Under the pieces are notes generated by a model, which was not told where the DNA came from, did no database searches, and was given only the letters and a program-made list of their open reading frames with translations. Source: Metellina segmentata (taxonomy: Eukaryota > Arthropoda > Arachnida > Araneae > Tetragnathidae). From it: 64,000 nt of DNA. Location of the stretch: assembly GCA_947359465.1 (NCBI GenBank), contig OX375872.1, forward strand, positions 126,802,337 through 126,866,336. Direction: 5' to 3'. Position numbers and translations under genes: made by a program. Shown piece by piece: positions 11,701-26,700 of this stretch; the stretch's first letter is position 1, and the number at the start of each line of letters is the position of its first letter.

Positions 11701-14700
11701 TTGTGTGAGTTTGAAATAGAATTCAAAGAAATTTCTTCTCTTTGACTATTTTCTTGAACATTTAGATGCTGCTTATGGTATGCACTATAAGTGACATTAT
11801 CGATTTAATTGATGTTATAAACACTTCTCTTGCAATTATATATATTTTTTCAACTTTTGTATTTTTGTACAAATTTTTTTAATAAGATAATAGGACATGA
11901 AAGTCAGCAATACAATTTTAATGAGAAAATATGTCCTTGAAATTTTTATACTTTATACTTAACCTTATATATTCAGTAGTTAAGAGTATTTAACAGAAGG
12001 TTTCTCCTTATTAGCCTTTGAATGCCAGACCTGTTTTTAGGTAGTTTTCTTGTATTATTTCCTTTATACAGCCATTACCACAGAATACTTGAAATTTAAT
12101 CATTGTGCATTCATAAATTCACTTTTTAGATTTTTGTTCGCAAGTTGCTTTTTCACAGAGACTATATTTCACAAGAAATGACTACCCTGCTGTTGAACTA
12201 CCTTTTGGATCATTTAGAAGATATGGGAGGTAAGAAAAATTTCCATACTAGTTCATTATTATATGAGCTTTTTATCATAGCATTCTTAAACAAATTTCCT
12301 CTTGGGATTATTTAATAAAGGAAATATGGTCAAAATTATGATGAAATTCATTTATTACTGTTTTGGGAGATGTTACTTTATTACTGAACTATTTAATTCA
12401 TTGCAATTTACTAATAATCATATTTATGTTCTTGCCTGTACGTTTTATTTTGTTGCTTTTGGTTAAAAGATGATAGGAATTTAAAGATAAAGGAATCGTT
12501 GATCTTTAAGGTGTATGTTTATTTTAATCAAGGATTAAGTGATCTGTCTGAAAAATCATGAAAATTTAAGAATCAAGTATGTGTTAGATATTTAAGCAAG
12601 CTTAAAATAACAGTCATAAACTAAGGAAAAGTCTAACTACTTCTGAATCATGCTGAGAAAGAACTGCAACCATTATCCATAGGAAGCATGCATTTTCTGT
12701 ACTATTATGTACTGTATATATCAATTTTTATACCTTGTAATGAAATGATGGAGAAAAAAAATTCTGTGGGAACAAGCTCAAGGGGACCGGGAAGTCATCA
12801 AAGGTCAGAAATCATAAAAATGTTACCAATATTTGAACGCATATAAAATTTAAGTTATTAAAAGTACCAATATAAAGTTTTGCACACATGTTTGTAATGC
12901 ATTTTAAAACTAATTCAAGCTAAAAATAAAAATTCAGAGGTCAAAATATTTTGTAGAGAGCATTTGTATTGAACTCGGTGAAAAAAAAAAATCAACACAG
13001 TGAGTTCACTTTGGGTGCGCGCACTAAAAAAACTTTAATATATATTGAGTAGCAACTTTTTTCCCTATCACTAGAATTGTTTCTTGAATTCATTAAAATA
13101 TTTTTTGTTGAAAATAACCAGGAAAAAAAATTTTAGACACACTTTAAATCATCTCACGAAAATGTTGTGATTTTATACCTACTAATTACCCATTAAAAAA
13201 CAAATTTCTGTTCATGTGTCCTCAATAGTTTATACTTTAACATAATTGCCTAATAGAAATGCACAGAGCGCACCTGAAGATGAAAATTTATCATTTTGAG
13301 AAAACTACAAAAAAGCATCTCCTTACCTTTTCGATAAGAACTTTCCAAAGCACAAGTAAACAAAATTTGCGGTTAAATATAATAACAGTCGCAGTTAAAA
13401 CTGTTGCCAATGGATTAAAATGTATATTTATACGAAAATATACTAAAAATATAAAATATAGTAAAAAATATAACCCATCGTCGGCAAAACCGAAACCAAA
13501 AAGGATAATTTCAAAATTAAATTTGAGTAACTTAAAATGCATTTTACATAATAAGTTAAACATCAATCGATTCGTATTGGTGTCCTCTATTGAATGTAAT
13601 TGAAATCAAAAATTCTATTTTTTTTTAAAGAATTGAGACTTCCCAGTGTGCTCAAGTTACTTTTAACAGGATATCCACATGTGTACTAAATTGCATTCCC
13701 TGAACTATATTTGTGACAGTTGCTTGATTCCTCATTCTAATGAATTTGTCATAACTCCTAAAACTGCAAATATATCATTTCACCTTCATTTTTTTAATGT
13801 TTCATTGTAGACAGACTAATTTTTGGATCATCCAAATGGCATCACCATTGCCTCTTGAGAGTATAGTGGTTTTAAATTTGGCATTAGAATCACTGTGATT
13901 ATGCTTATTTCATTGTCTTTAGAATCTATGCAGCATCAGTAACTTATCTTCTGATTAATTTATATTTTCAAGATAATTTTAATAAAAATTTGGATTTTGA
14001 TATTGAAGTAAAAGTTTTTTTGTTGAAGAAATTGTTTTCTTAATGTCAATTTTATGTTAAGTTGGGTATTTTGTAATTAATATAGTTGTCATTCTATGTG
14101 AAATGAGCAAAAATCAGGAAAAACCTGTGGCTGCATATTGACAAACTCTCATGAAATTTGGTAGAGATTTAGTTTGTGCGTAAATAACAATATACAAAGT
14201 ATTTTAGAAGTTTCAGACATTTTAAGAACTTTTGGGAGCAGTTATAAAATCATTAATGTTGTATGTTTGAAAATCTGTTTCCCAAAACAATTTAACATAT
14301 ACTACAATATTTCATATTTTTGTAATCTATGGAAAATTTTCTTTTATCTGTTTTGTGACAACAATTTTAAACACCATATTTAAGCTAAAAAGTAGTGAAA
14401 ATAGAAATTTGTCGATTTTAATTGAATTAAAAAGGTTTTGCTTGGCTAAGGGAAGGCATTGTTCAAATTCATGCCTGTTACAGTGCTAAGTATGATAAAT
14501 GTTTTGAAGTCGGATTTTATTTCCTGTAGCTTCAAAATAGCAAAGAAAATAATAAAATGACTATTTTCCACTTAAAATAGTCATGTAAAATCAATAAAAA
14601 GAAAATCAGGATTGTCTTTTGAGTCCTATAGCAACAGTTACAAAATCAGTAACTCTCAAAAACAAAGAAGTTCATAGCTCAGTTGCCGACTGAAAGTTTT

Positions 14701-17700
14701 GTCACCAAACACTGATTTGAATATGACTTCAACAGGTTACCATGTTCATAACTATCAGCAGAATTGTTTATTATCTTCAATCACAACATTTCCCACCCAT
14801 TCTATGAATATTACATGTTTCAAATAACAACAGTGAAATGAAAACGATGAAACCCTAAATCAACAATGAGAAACCAAATTATTTTTAACTTAAAGAAATT
14901 ATAAAAGCAGAGCAAATTAAAGTTTAAAAGCTCAAACATTTGTACAATTGGGAATCAGATTATGACAAAGAAGTTTAAATTCTTTTTTACTGTAAAAATT
15001 ATACCTATTTAGCCAATGCTTACAAAACATTTAATATTCACATGTTGTAATAATGTTTAATATTTACATTTCCTAAGGATAAAGATCAAGTTTGCAGCAA
15101 ATCAAAATAACCTAAGAGAATGAACTTTCCTCTGATTATTTGATTATTTTACTTACAGAACATTCATTCCTTCGATTAAGTTAAAAAGAAAGGCTGGAGG
15201 AACAAAATAAATTATGAGTGAAATTTTGCACATGATCCATAATAAATATTTCATTCTTATAACTCAATTTTGTTACTACCAAAGCTTATAATTCATTATC
15301 AGCTGCAATAAAAATCTCAAATTTACATCTAGTTAAAAATACTTCTGGAGCAAAAACAAGCAAAATACAAAGATGAAGACTTCCAAGCAGATAATAGAAA
15401 TCTTGGTCGTATAGTGTTGAAAAATATTGATATTTTCATTGCTTTCTTTAAGAGTTAAAATAAACATATTAAAAAATTGCATTTTTCCATAATTTTATTT
15501 AAAAAAATTTTTTTTTTTAATAAAGAATAGAAAGGCAACTCACTAAATCACTATTTGTTATAAAAAGCTCTTCATTAAGAATAACTTTTAATATTGTATT
15601 TCTATTTTTTTGTGTCAATCTCTCAGATTCAAAAATGATTACTATTAAATTATATTCTGACTTTTCCCACGAGACCTTTTTCTAGAAAATGTAAAGATGT
15701 AAGCATTTTAAATTTAAATCAATAACTTATTAAAATACAAAATCACACAAATTTACATTTTTTAGTGCTAAATATGTTTCAATGTCAAATGTTAATTAAC
15801 AAAATATAGATTTTCTATCTGACATATTTTAGAACTGATTCTAATTTAAATTCATTCATTCTCATTTAAATGACCATCATGACCTTTTGTAGAAAAATGC
15901 TCATAATAATATTTGTCAGAATTCAGATGCTAATCAAAAGAATTTGTGGGTTATGGATTTGATGTTCATAAATATTGCACTGAAAAAAACACTAATTTGC
16001 ACAATCTCAAATCTTTCGTATTTTGGCAAATTATATCCTCATAATTCCTATGAATCAAGTTCTGTATTAATTGGTATTTATGCATTGGAGAGATAAATTT
16101 TTTCCTGTCATAAAAACTAAGAAGAAAGATAGCTTTAAAAAATTCTGTCATCTTTACAATTTCAACAAGTACAAAGAACTTAGAAATAAAATGATAGGAT
16201 TCCATTTTCTATAGTTGGGGATTATAGTTAAAAGGTTAGTTAGTAAGTGCTTTCTATTTTGGACTAGTATTCCTATGCACTTAACATTTTTAATTCAGAT
16301 TTTGTTGATATATTGTCATTGAAGATTAAGTCTTATGAGATTTATTGTCAAACTTGGAATCAAATTTGGTTTGAAAAATAAAACTTTCTACTTCATAACA
16401 CTCACATTTTAACTGTATTAGAAATATATGTAGCTAGTGATGTACTGTGCATAACTATGTACCTACCCTTAGTTTATTTGTTTTTAGTTACTTTATTGCC
16501 TTAAAATATGGTTTTCTCACTATTTTGTTTTAGGTAATTCTGAAATGTGTGCTTCCTATTTGCCCATATTTGAAGATCTATTGCAAGCATTGTATGAGAC
16601 TCCATATCGTACTGAGGAAATTTTTAAAGTGAGTTGTATTTTAATCTAAGCACATTTTTTTTTTCCATATTAATCACAGGAACAAATGACTACTGAATGA
16701 AGGACTAATCGTATTGATATATTTAGTCTTATCAATTTTTAACAACCATGTTATGTTCCTCAAAAGAATAGTATTGAACACTAATGGTCTCTTTAATAAA
16801 GAGATTTAAAACATTAAATATGGTGAATTAAAATAAATTTAAGCACTTATTATCTTAAAGTACTGATTATATACTTTAAAAATTAACATTATATATTTGT
16901 TTGATCTCAATATGATTATACTTAACTAATAAACACAATTTATAACTATATTTTAGGTTTATGCTCAGAAAGTGAGCATTATGTTACTGAAACACTTTCT
17001 TAATCACTTTGAATACCACTGTGTTGCTCCAGTGCAATGTTAATTAATATGCCTACCTACCTTAATCACTTTTATATGTGGATACTACAAAAATCAGGAA
17101 TTCTGTATAAAATTGTCTATTCTGATACTTCACGAAAAACTCTGGGAAAATGTTGCGTTTAATTATCTGGAAATACAAAAGTTATATGCTTAATTAGATC
17201 ATGCTCTTTTACCTTTTCAAATTTCTGAAAGAAAGAGGAGTGTAAAATAATAGGTCAAATTATTCCTTTTTGGTGCATCTAATTTCTCTGTATATGTGCT
17301 CTGTTATAAGATCAGAACATTGAAAACGGATGTGCTTTCTTAGCTTATATCAGGGGTTTCCTTTCTGTGGCTGTACTGCCCGTCACATGTCACACTTTCA
17401 TGCAACACCCTTGCAGGTATTTTTTTTAAGTGCCCAAATTCCTTTGGTGGTTTTTCTTTAAGGAAAATAATTATTTATGCTATATAACTTGTTTGTTTTA
17501 TTTTGGATGTTAAAAATATACAAATGAAATTACACAACTGAAACAGACATAGGAATTTGATCAGATCGATAAGGCATAATTTTGTTTATAAAGTGAACTC
17601 ATGCTTACAATATGTTCACTATGGCAAAACAAATGCATGAATGTCTTTCTCTAGGTTTACTCTTTTCATTTGGCATCCACATTCTTTCAGTAATTTTAAA

Positions 17701-20700
17701 AACTATACTGCAAGTATTTGTGCTTAATGGAACAGGTGAGCTTATTTGTGCATTTTGAATTTTAGTTTCTTCTTATACTTGTGATACCCCTGGGAACCAC
17801 AAGGAACAGTTTAGAAGATAAATTAGAGTGTTAATTTAATTTTCTTCAAGTTCCTTCAATCCTCCTACATGGGCTACTAGTATCAACCATTTTGGTTTCA
17901 TTTTCACAATAGCTAAAATTGGATTTGTCTCTTTAAGTGGATACAACAAAAAATAAGGTTTCACTTGTTACAGTTTTTATTTTTAAACTTTTTGTCTTAA
18001 ACTAAACTACTAAATATGCCAAATCTGTAAGACAGTTTTCGTCTTCAAGTTCCGGCACAAATTTTACTTTTGATTCCATAAACAACTTGATTTAATTTCG
18101 CAAATCAAAATCTTTTCAGCACTTTACCTTGACTTAATCATCTTACTTCCAAAAAGTAAATTATGTCCCCATATTTAGCAACCATAAATTTAAAGAATTC
18201 CTGTAATCGACAATAATTCAATCCATTGGCTCTTATGAAATTTACAGCCTTGATGACAATCTGCATGAGGTTATCCATTGTTAAAGCTTTTGTGCATAAA
18301 TTTTCTTGGTGTACTCAATGCAGTAATATTTCATGATACATAAATTTAGGTAAGCAATTGCATCAACTTCTATTGATTTCTTCGTCCATCTTTTTCACCT
18401 ATCATCACTGAAGCACCATATTTAGCTATACCAGATATGTATATTCACAATTGACAAAGAAAATCGCTTTAACGCATTTTTCACTGCTTCGTATAAATCT
18501 CTTGATTTAGTTATGTCTTTTAATGGCACTAAAGAAGCCATTTCTTGAATGTTATTAAATTTGTCATCAATACCCCTAATTAAAATTGTCAATTGATCTG
18601 TATTAGTAGTATCAGTACTTTCATCTATCACCAAAGCATAAAATTTAGAATTAACAGATCTTCAAACCTTTTTCTATAGAATTTCCTATTTCATATATTT
18701 GCCTGGATAATCTGGTGAGATAAACAGATTTTAGAAAAATCCCTTTTTTTATCAGTGCAAATATCTGCCACACTTTCCATGTGATTTTTTTTGTATCAGA
18801 TTTGAAACCACATTACTAGCTTTTACAATAGAATCTGTTTGAGTTGTTATTTAAAGAAACTTGTGTTGAGATGCTAGACTTTTTTTCCAGTTCCACTATT
18901 TTGTCTTCATGCCACATTCCTTGATATGCACTAAATTTTGCAGAATGTTTTGGATTGTACTGCCTTTTTAAATCGTAGTCTATGAAAACACTGGCACCAA
19001 TTCCCTAAAAATTAAGCAGATTGCATTAGTATTTGCTTCAACTAAAGGTAGTCACATGTTCAATTTTTGTTGAACAGTCTTCCTTCTGTAATTTTCTTTT
19101 TTGGTTCAGTTTTCTTTAGAGACGTTTTAAAAGACATGCTGGAATAAAAAAAAAATAGATTGAAAATTAGAAAGTAAGGTTGAATAATCGAATAAAAGAC
19201 ACTTGCATGTCTTCTAAATAACCAAAAAAAACTTTTACAAAGGTAGGTAGGTAGGAAGAAATATGATCAATAATCACTCCGTTGTAGTTGCCAAACCGCC
19301 ATAATTGCCAATCAACTGCATCGTTCTTTGGTATCAACTCGACTTTTTACAGTTGCAAATTGAAAGCTGTACCAGTGTACCCATGGCACTTATAGAGTCA
19401 TCTATTGTGTGGTAAAAGTAGGAAGCAAGGCTGCATTATTTATTGTGTCCAAAATTTTTGAGGCAATTTTTAAATACAATTACTTGAGAATGATTTTATG
19501 AATTTCATTGCTAAAAAATGTGTTACATTAAAAAATTCATCGTTTATAAATAATTAGCTTGTTAAAATTATATTTGTAGTATTAACTATTTTTAGTCACA
19601 CATCTTATAAAGTTTGTAAGTTTATGATTTTTTTTCGTTGGTATAGCAGTACTTGGCCACAGATTGGACAAGCCTGCTTTAGAGACTTCTTTCTTACTAA
19701 AAATTTTAATTATACAGAAATGCAAAATATTAAATATGACATTTATTTACATTTGTGAAATAGTGGTGTACTTTTATTTAGTGTGGTAGTTTGAATTTAT
19801 AAATTAATTGATAATGTTTCTTTACTCTTTACGTGTTAATTTTTTATTTCCTGATAGCTACAATAAATTTGTATTTTATAGATTTATGTTCTGGAAATCT
19901 TCAAAAAATGTTGTGAAGTGATTTTATGTGCAAGAGAAGTGTTTAATATTTTGAAGTTGATGAGTGCAATATTTGTTGTCCTTAAAACTAGAAAACTGCA
20001 ATCAATTTCCCACATTCTATTGCCACATATTCCTCAACTATTAGACTGTAAGTATTAATAAAAGGTACAACATATAGTGTCCAATCAAATGTTTGTCTTT
20101 TAGCTTTTTGTTTCTTAGAAAAATGTACATACCTGATTTAATTACTGTTTTTTTAGTGAATTACTTACCACCTACAATGTATAAGCTTTTTTCACAGTTC
20201 ATAAGTTTCTCGTAGAAATTGCACTAATTTCGATTTAATTCAAACAAATCGTTTGAAGCTAATATTAAAAGAAAGATAACTCTTGATTTTGATGCATTTT
20301 GGATAATTTTCACTTCTTAAGAATATTTTAATTTATACTGTTCTTTTTTTCCCATTTTAGCTTTAAATCTGTGGTATAGGAATGCCCACAACTTAGAGCT
20401 GCAAGAGAAAATTGTAGAAACGTGCTTAATTATTCCGAAGAGCTTCAATGTCAGAGAAATTATGATATTTTTTAAAAACTTCCTCCCTTCATTATTGAAT
20501 GCCTTAGATGCGAATTCAAATTTAATTTTGCAAGTACGTATAAAAGTTATTTCTTGTGTTGCAAAATTCATTTCTTCTGAAAAATACATTCTATGATTTT
20601 GTAGTCTGACATAGTTATTGGATATATAAAAACATTGCAAAAACCTTTAACATTATTTCCTGCTGTATACCTTCAATTAAATATGTCTTTAAAAGTACAA

Positions 20701-23700
20701 AGTATTATAAATACTTCTTGTAAAAGAATTCAAACTTTAAAATTAAGAACTGTCTATTCCCCTCAAATCTTATTGTGTAACTAATTTCTGAGTATATTAA
20801 AACAAGTTTATTGAGATTTTTCTTATTAATGTTTGGGTTTATGTTTACTGTTTGTAACTGTGTTTGATAAAGTTTGGTATGCTCTATTTGAAACCAATTG
20901 TAATTTCAAATAAAAAAAATAGGATTACTTTTTAATTAATTAGTTTCTTAATATCGTTCAAGCATTTAAAAACCTTTGTCTTTTATGTTTTTGTTTCTTG
21001 AATAGTATCTATAACCATTCTTAGTTATCACAATTTTGAAATATTATGTATCAAAAAGAAAAAGTACCAAAGTATCACCTTCTCATATTGTTCATTTTTC
21101 TGGTGTTCTAAGTGTTTCATTGCAATATCATGTACAAAAGAGATTGATACTATATTACAAAAGAAATGTAGTTATAGCACACAAATATATTTTAAAACTG
21201 TTTACATTTCTTTTCATTTTTCTACCAAAAATTGCTCTAAAAATAATGATTTAAGACAGGCAAGCACATATGTGCATATCCAATTCCATACGAAATTTGA
21301 ACTCTTGTTATCCTTTTTAAGGATTTTAACTTTAACTCAGAGTAACCTTTATAGAAAATATTTTCTGTTATGTATGTAAACTAGCAAACTTATCTGGTGT
21401 TGGCTCATATTAAATTTGGCATAAATTAAAAGGTATCAAAATTTATTTTTACTTTCTTATAAATAGATGTCAGTATAATCCGGCAGCCAAATAGGGATAT
21501 TTCTTCGAACCCTGTATTGAACTATTAAGGGTTTTTTATTGTTGGTATTTCATGTTTAGGATATGTAGATTCATGAAATTGCAGGTGCCCATACAGTACC
21601 TCTAGGCTAGTCTCAGAATTCATGATGGCGGCCTGCCTATACCAAATACTTAGGTTCTGTGAAAATATGTACTTATTCTCTCATCAACATATGTTCCTCA
21701 TATATTTTAGCTAATTTTATTTGAAATTACCCAAACAGATCTGAGTGTAGTTGTTTTTATTTGTAAAAAAAAATTTAGTAGTGAAGGTGGCCATCTGGAA
21801 TGTATAGTTTTACTAAATTTATAGAAAATTTGCTAAAAAAAATAAATTATCAATTTTGGTTAGTTTTTATTTTATATCGTATTTAATTTAATTATTTTTA
21901 AAACGTACATTTTCCCACACTGTAGAATAAAAAAATGTAAAATTAGTAGGTTGACATAAAAGGTACATTCACAAGTAAAGTACAGTAGTTCAGTTCGATT
22001 TTCAATCATACCTCACTAAATGAAGACAAATGTGTGTTAATTGAAATCTAAATAAATTATATTTGCTCATTGTTCTCATCTTGTACTCGGCTATTTCTAT
22101 TTAAACAGTCGCTATGTGCACAAACATAAAACACTGCAGAGCAAGCCTGTGTTCACATAACAGCATCTTTTTGTGTGACATGGTGTTTTACTATCATTAA
22201 TGTTATAATTTACATGATCATTTAATTAACTTCAAGACCTCACTTGGAGCTAGTGCAACATTATCTGGCACTCCAGTGGCAGAAGTACTTCGGAAACACT
22301 GTTTTTGCCGAAGCCAAATTGTTCAGGATGTATGGCAGGAGGTGTACCTAAAGCATCCTTCCAAATGATAGTTTGAAGGTGTGCTCATTTTACATTCTGC
22401 AGAACAGCTTCATTAGTCAGTGGCTTTGAACAGTCTTGGGGGTTGTGAAGAGATACTTCTTCCCATTTTAGTGAACCAGGCTCTAGCTTATCCTTCTGAA
22501 GCTGTCAAATATTTTGGATAACCATAGCAGATGTTAATGAAAATTGATGCTTGTTTGTTCACATCTTCAATGCTTGTAGTTTTTATCTTCCACCAATGAT
22601 AGGGAAATGCCCATTTTTAATATCTTTACAATTTTACCTTTCCCTATACCAAAAATGCAAGCTGTTGTATCACATCCACTCAGAACATGTCCAGCCAAGA
22701 AAACATGGAGGTTTTAATGTCAATCAATGACCTTACTCGGATAGGCGATTCCATGTACATAGGAATGGTTATACCTTCTTTCATATAGTGATAGAGAAGT
22801 AACAAAAAAAACATCAGTGTCATCAGAAATCAGTCACCTTGCCTGCCTCCTGTTCCTAGCCTACATGTGTGTTGAACAATGAACATTTATAACATTTGCC
22901 TCTACATGCATAGTTGCTAAATCTTGCCATTTTAAAACACTTAAACCTGATATTTCATTTGAAATGTTCAGTATTTATATCTTTTGTTGCAGCATGGGCT
23001 GCAGATCTTTTAAATCTAAGGATTTCATCATACAAGCAAATTAATTTAAAGCTATGTAGAAACTGAGCAGTTTTTATTGAAACTCTTACTTTGATGACTA
23101 GGCTAGCTAGAGCAATCTGTAAACTTGTGGATGTGTTGAATAGGATTCCTGTAACCATGTTTCCTGTAAGTAGAGCAAGAGTAGTGTTAAGTTTTGGATT
23201 TAAAGAAGTTAATAGTTCCATCATAGTCTGGCTGGTTTCTTTACAAACATCCTCTGTTGTGAGGTGTGCATTATAGTAATCCTTAGCAATACCTATATCC
23301 TTGATTTCTTTCTTTACACACTTGAAAAGTAAATCTACACATTCTGAAACATCATCAAGGGCTTCGTTTGGTGTAAGTCTAAGAACATCACAAGCCTTTT
23401 GGCGAAAAATAACCAGGTGAGGACAATGCAATTAGCTCTGACTGAAATTGATCAGTTAATAAGGTTGCGTCGACTTAAACTGGTTCCACCACTTTCTTAC
23501 ATACAATTTAAATCATTCTGCCACATTCCATATTCTTTTTCATCTGACTTCAGTGAATTAACAGCTGCATTGAATGGTTTGTTCTTGTCTTGGGGCTTTA
23601 AGGGTTCACTGGTATATTGTCCGGCTACAGCTACTAATATTACCCCCATTTATTTGTTCCACAGTCAACATGGTATCTTCTTTCTTCAGTGTTTAAGTCC

Positions 23701-26700
23701 CCAACCTCTTCCTCAACTCTTATTCTAGCATGTGACAACCACTCATCGTTTCGCTTGTTACATGTTTCCAATATTAACAGTTCTATTAATTTTCCTTTTT
23801 GGACTTGTTTTTCACGGATCATGTAGGCATGTCTTCTCCAGTTTAGATGTTTTTATCTTTTAGTACAATGTAGTTGGTTCCAAAATAAATACAATGCTAT
23901 CTAAAATTAAAGGATTGTAAACTTGATCTTCAAATCTTCACAGGTGTTCTTCAACTTGCTCTTTGCTGCCCTGCTTTTGTTTCTCAAATTTTGCCAATTT
24001 ATTTTATAAGTATACATAGAAACACAAGATTTATGACAGGTTAACTTAACATCCTTATTTCCTATCAATCTTTGAAGTGCGTGATTTCATCGTCACTACA
24101 TACAATAATAGTTTGAATTCGCTGCTCCCCTACTTTGATAAGTTTTCCATTATTTTCACTACAATGATACTTCCATTGAAATAAACAGCCTAATTTCTCC
24201 ATATTTCTTATTTTTTCGAAAACAAAATTTATTATTTCCGTTAAGTCACGAAATATTAAAACAAATTCCAATATGGCAGAAGATGCCATTTTGAATAAAG
24301 CAAGCTGCCCAAAGGTACCTAGTATTTCTCAATTCCTTATACCAAGAAGAAACAATTTCAACAATCAATAAAACTTAATAGAACAAAACCAGGTTCGGCT
24401 CACAGCTGCCAGACTAGTATCATTTATTCATCTAGAGGAAGTTTGTTAATTATATATTTAAAAAACTTCATAAATAACTTCTAATATATATAAATACGTA
24501 TTGTACCACTGATATAATATGTTCTAAATATATATCGAACATTTACATTATCTCTTGTTTTCCAATTTTAATATCTAACATTTACATCATCCCTTATTTT
24601 CAAAATTTAAATGATAATACTCTTGTAACATTCTTTTACTTTTGGATGGATTGCAATTTGAAGGCATCTCACTTAAACATAATGGAATATATTAAAATAA
24701 ATCAGCATACTACAGCCAATCAAAATTAGGACTGTGCCTAGAACTGGTGTTGTTACTAATGGATGCAATACAACTAAGATGTGTTGGATTGTTTGAACTA
24801 TGCAAAAATGATGGCTGTTAAAAATATTATAAGAATATTGACCCCATTAAGTATTTAATACAATACAAGGGTGATTCATAGATGGCAATTTATAGTTTTA
24901 TTTTTTATCAAATTTGAGTTAGGCTTAGTTTCAATAAGTTTTTTATTGTGCTTATATATTCGCTCAATATTTCCTTGCAGGGATTGCAAACTCTGGATGA
25001 AATGATGGGTATTTTGGATTTTGCCTTTCTGAATATGCAGCTTGAAAAGCATGAAAGTTCTTTGTTTCAAAGATTGTGTTCTGCTGCTAGAAATGAATCT
25101 GTAGATATAAATCATCTAGCAGTTAAATTGCTGGGTAAACTTAGTGCTGGAAACAGGTTTCATGGGAAAGTAAGTAGTCTTCTTTTTCATACCTTTGGTA
25201 AGTGGTCAAAAGGATAAACACTGTAACTTCCATTATAAAACCTTCAATATATAGTAAACCTATAAGAGTAAAAATGAATAAAAAACAAATTTGTATTGCT
25301 AAGTCAATGGTGGTATCGTGCTTAGTACTGCAAGTCTCCACTTCGATTGAATAAGACCACAGTATACATCTAACTTGTAATTGAACTCTTGATCTTATCT
25401 ATTAAATAATTGTTTTTCTATACTGTCTAAAGACGTGAACAGAATATGTTTTTTTTAATATTTTGTTGAACAATTCAAGCCAGCTATTTATATAATAATT
25501 ATTTGAAATTTAAGTTACAAATTTTAATCTTAAAATGCTATAAAATTGGAATACCCTAGATAAAATAGTCTTAGTCATATCTTATCAAAATTTAAAAACA
25601 CGGTTTTTTACATTCTTCTATACATTTTTATCTATTAATGGCAGACCTTTTTCATCTTGACCTTTTTCAATCAGGAGAGTGCTTATATTTATTGATATAA
25701 TTTTATTTGTTTTCTTCCCCTTTTAGTTGAACTATAATTCTGATGCACCATCTGTAATAGCAAATGTTAGAGAATCAGCCAACCATTTTATTCAGTTTCC
25801 CATTGAAAAGGTTAGTATTGTCAGAACATTGTTTTTAATTTGTTAATGTTTTAGTGTTATTTCTTGCATATTTATAATTTTTGTTTATGGAAATAACATT
25901 TAGGTATTGCAAATTTGGTTCATGATACGTTTGATGTTATATTACTAGATAATGAAATCAGCACTGAACGCTGCGACATGTAAAGGCTCCGTTAATTTCA
26001 ACTGGCAGCACTGTTGGAGTATTGTTAAATATTGTCTCACTGCTTACATTAATTTGGATGTTGATGTTAATGCTGTTACTAAAAGGATTAATTCTCCAAG
26101 GTAAGACTAATTTTTTCCAAATTGAGTTTTCCTCCATCCATTAATTTTGTTACTTTAGTTCATTAATGAGAGATTGATGCGTACTTATTCTCTTGTACCA
26201 ACCTACATTAGAAAGCAGTTCTTCATAGATTCCTGTGCCATTTCCTTAAGTTCATAAATTTTCAAAACTAATGGATAGATTCTTTATGTAGAATTTTTAG
26301 AATTCTTTTTTCGTATTGCTAAGTTTCAGGCTCTAAACTGATTGAAGTTGATCAATTCCCTACAAAATTTCTATCTCGAAGTCAAATGAAATTTTTACAC
26401 ACGGTACTTGGCAAAAAGTGGTGTTTTTATTTAGAGTTTAAGTTTTGACTGTCATCAAAATGACTGCCGACTAACCGGTGTAGTGGTTAAGGTGTTGGCC
26501 TATGGATCAGAAGGTTCCTGGTTCAAATCCGGGGTCAGGGCATGGTTGTAAATGTGATGTTCTTAGTGAGGGATAGTGATGGCCATTCACTGGGTGCCCC
26601 TTTACAATTGGCTCATCGATTCTGGCCTTGTAGTGATAAATAATCAGTGATCAAGTGTACGACCGTAAAAAAAAAAATTGACTGTCTGAAAGTAAAACTA

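Larger units (their letters stand above)
17351..19676 (-). mobile_element. ZBED-type hAT transposon, decayed
   Basis: On the minus strand the termini read CAGGCTTGTCCAATCTGTGG (right) and, on plus, CAGGGGTTTCCTTTCTGTGG (left), a hAT-Charlie style pair. The flanking octamers GCTTATAT and CTTTAGAG match only partly. The interior holds a broken transposase (separate entry). Confidence 0.75.

Noticed and set aside
13259..13603. 114-codon open frame
   Set aside because: K/N/I-rich composition of translated AT-rich DNA, no homology, and an equally long frame on the other strand.
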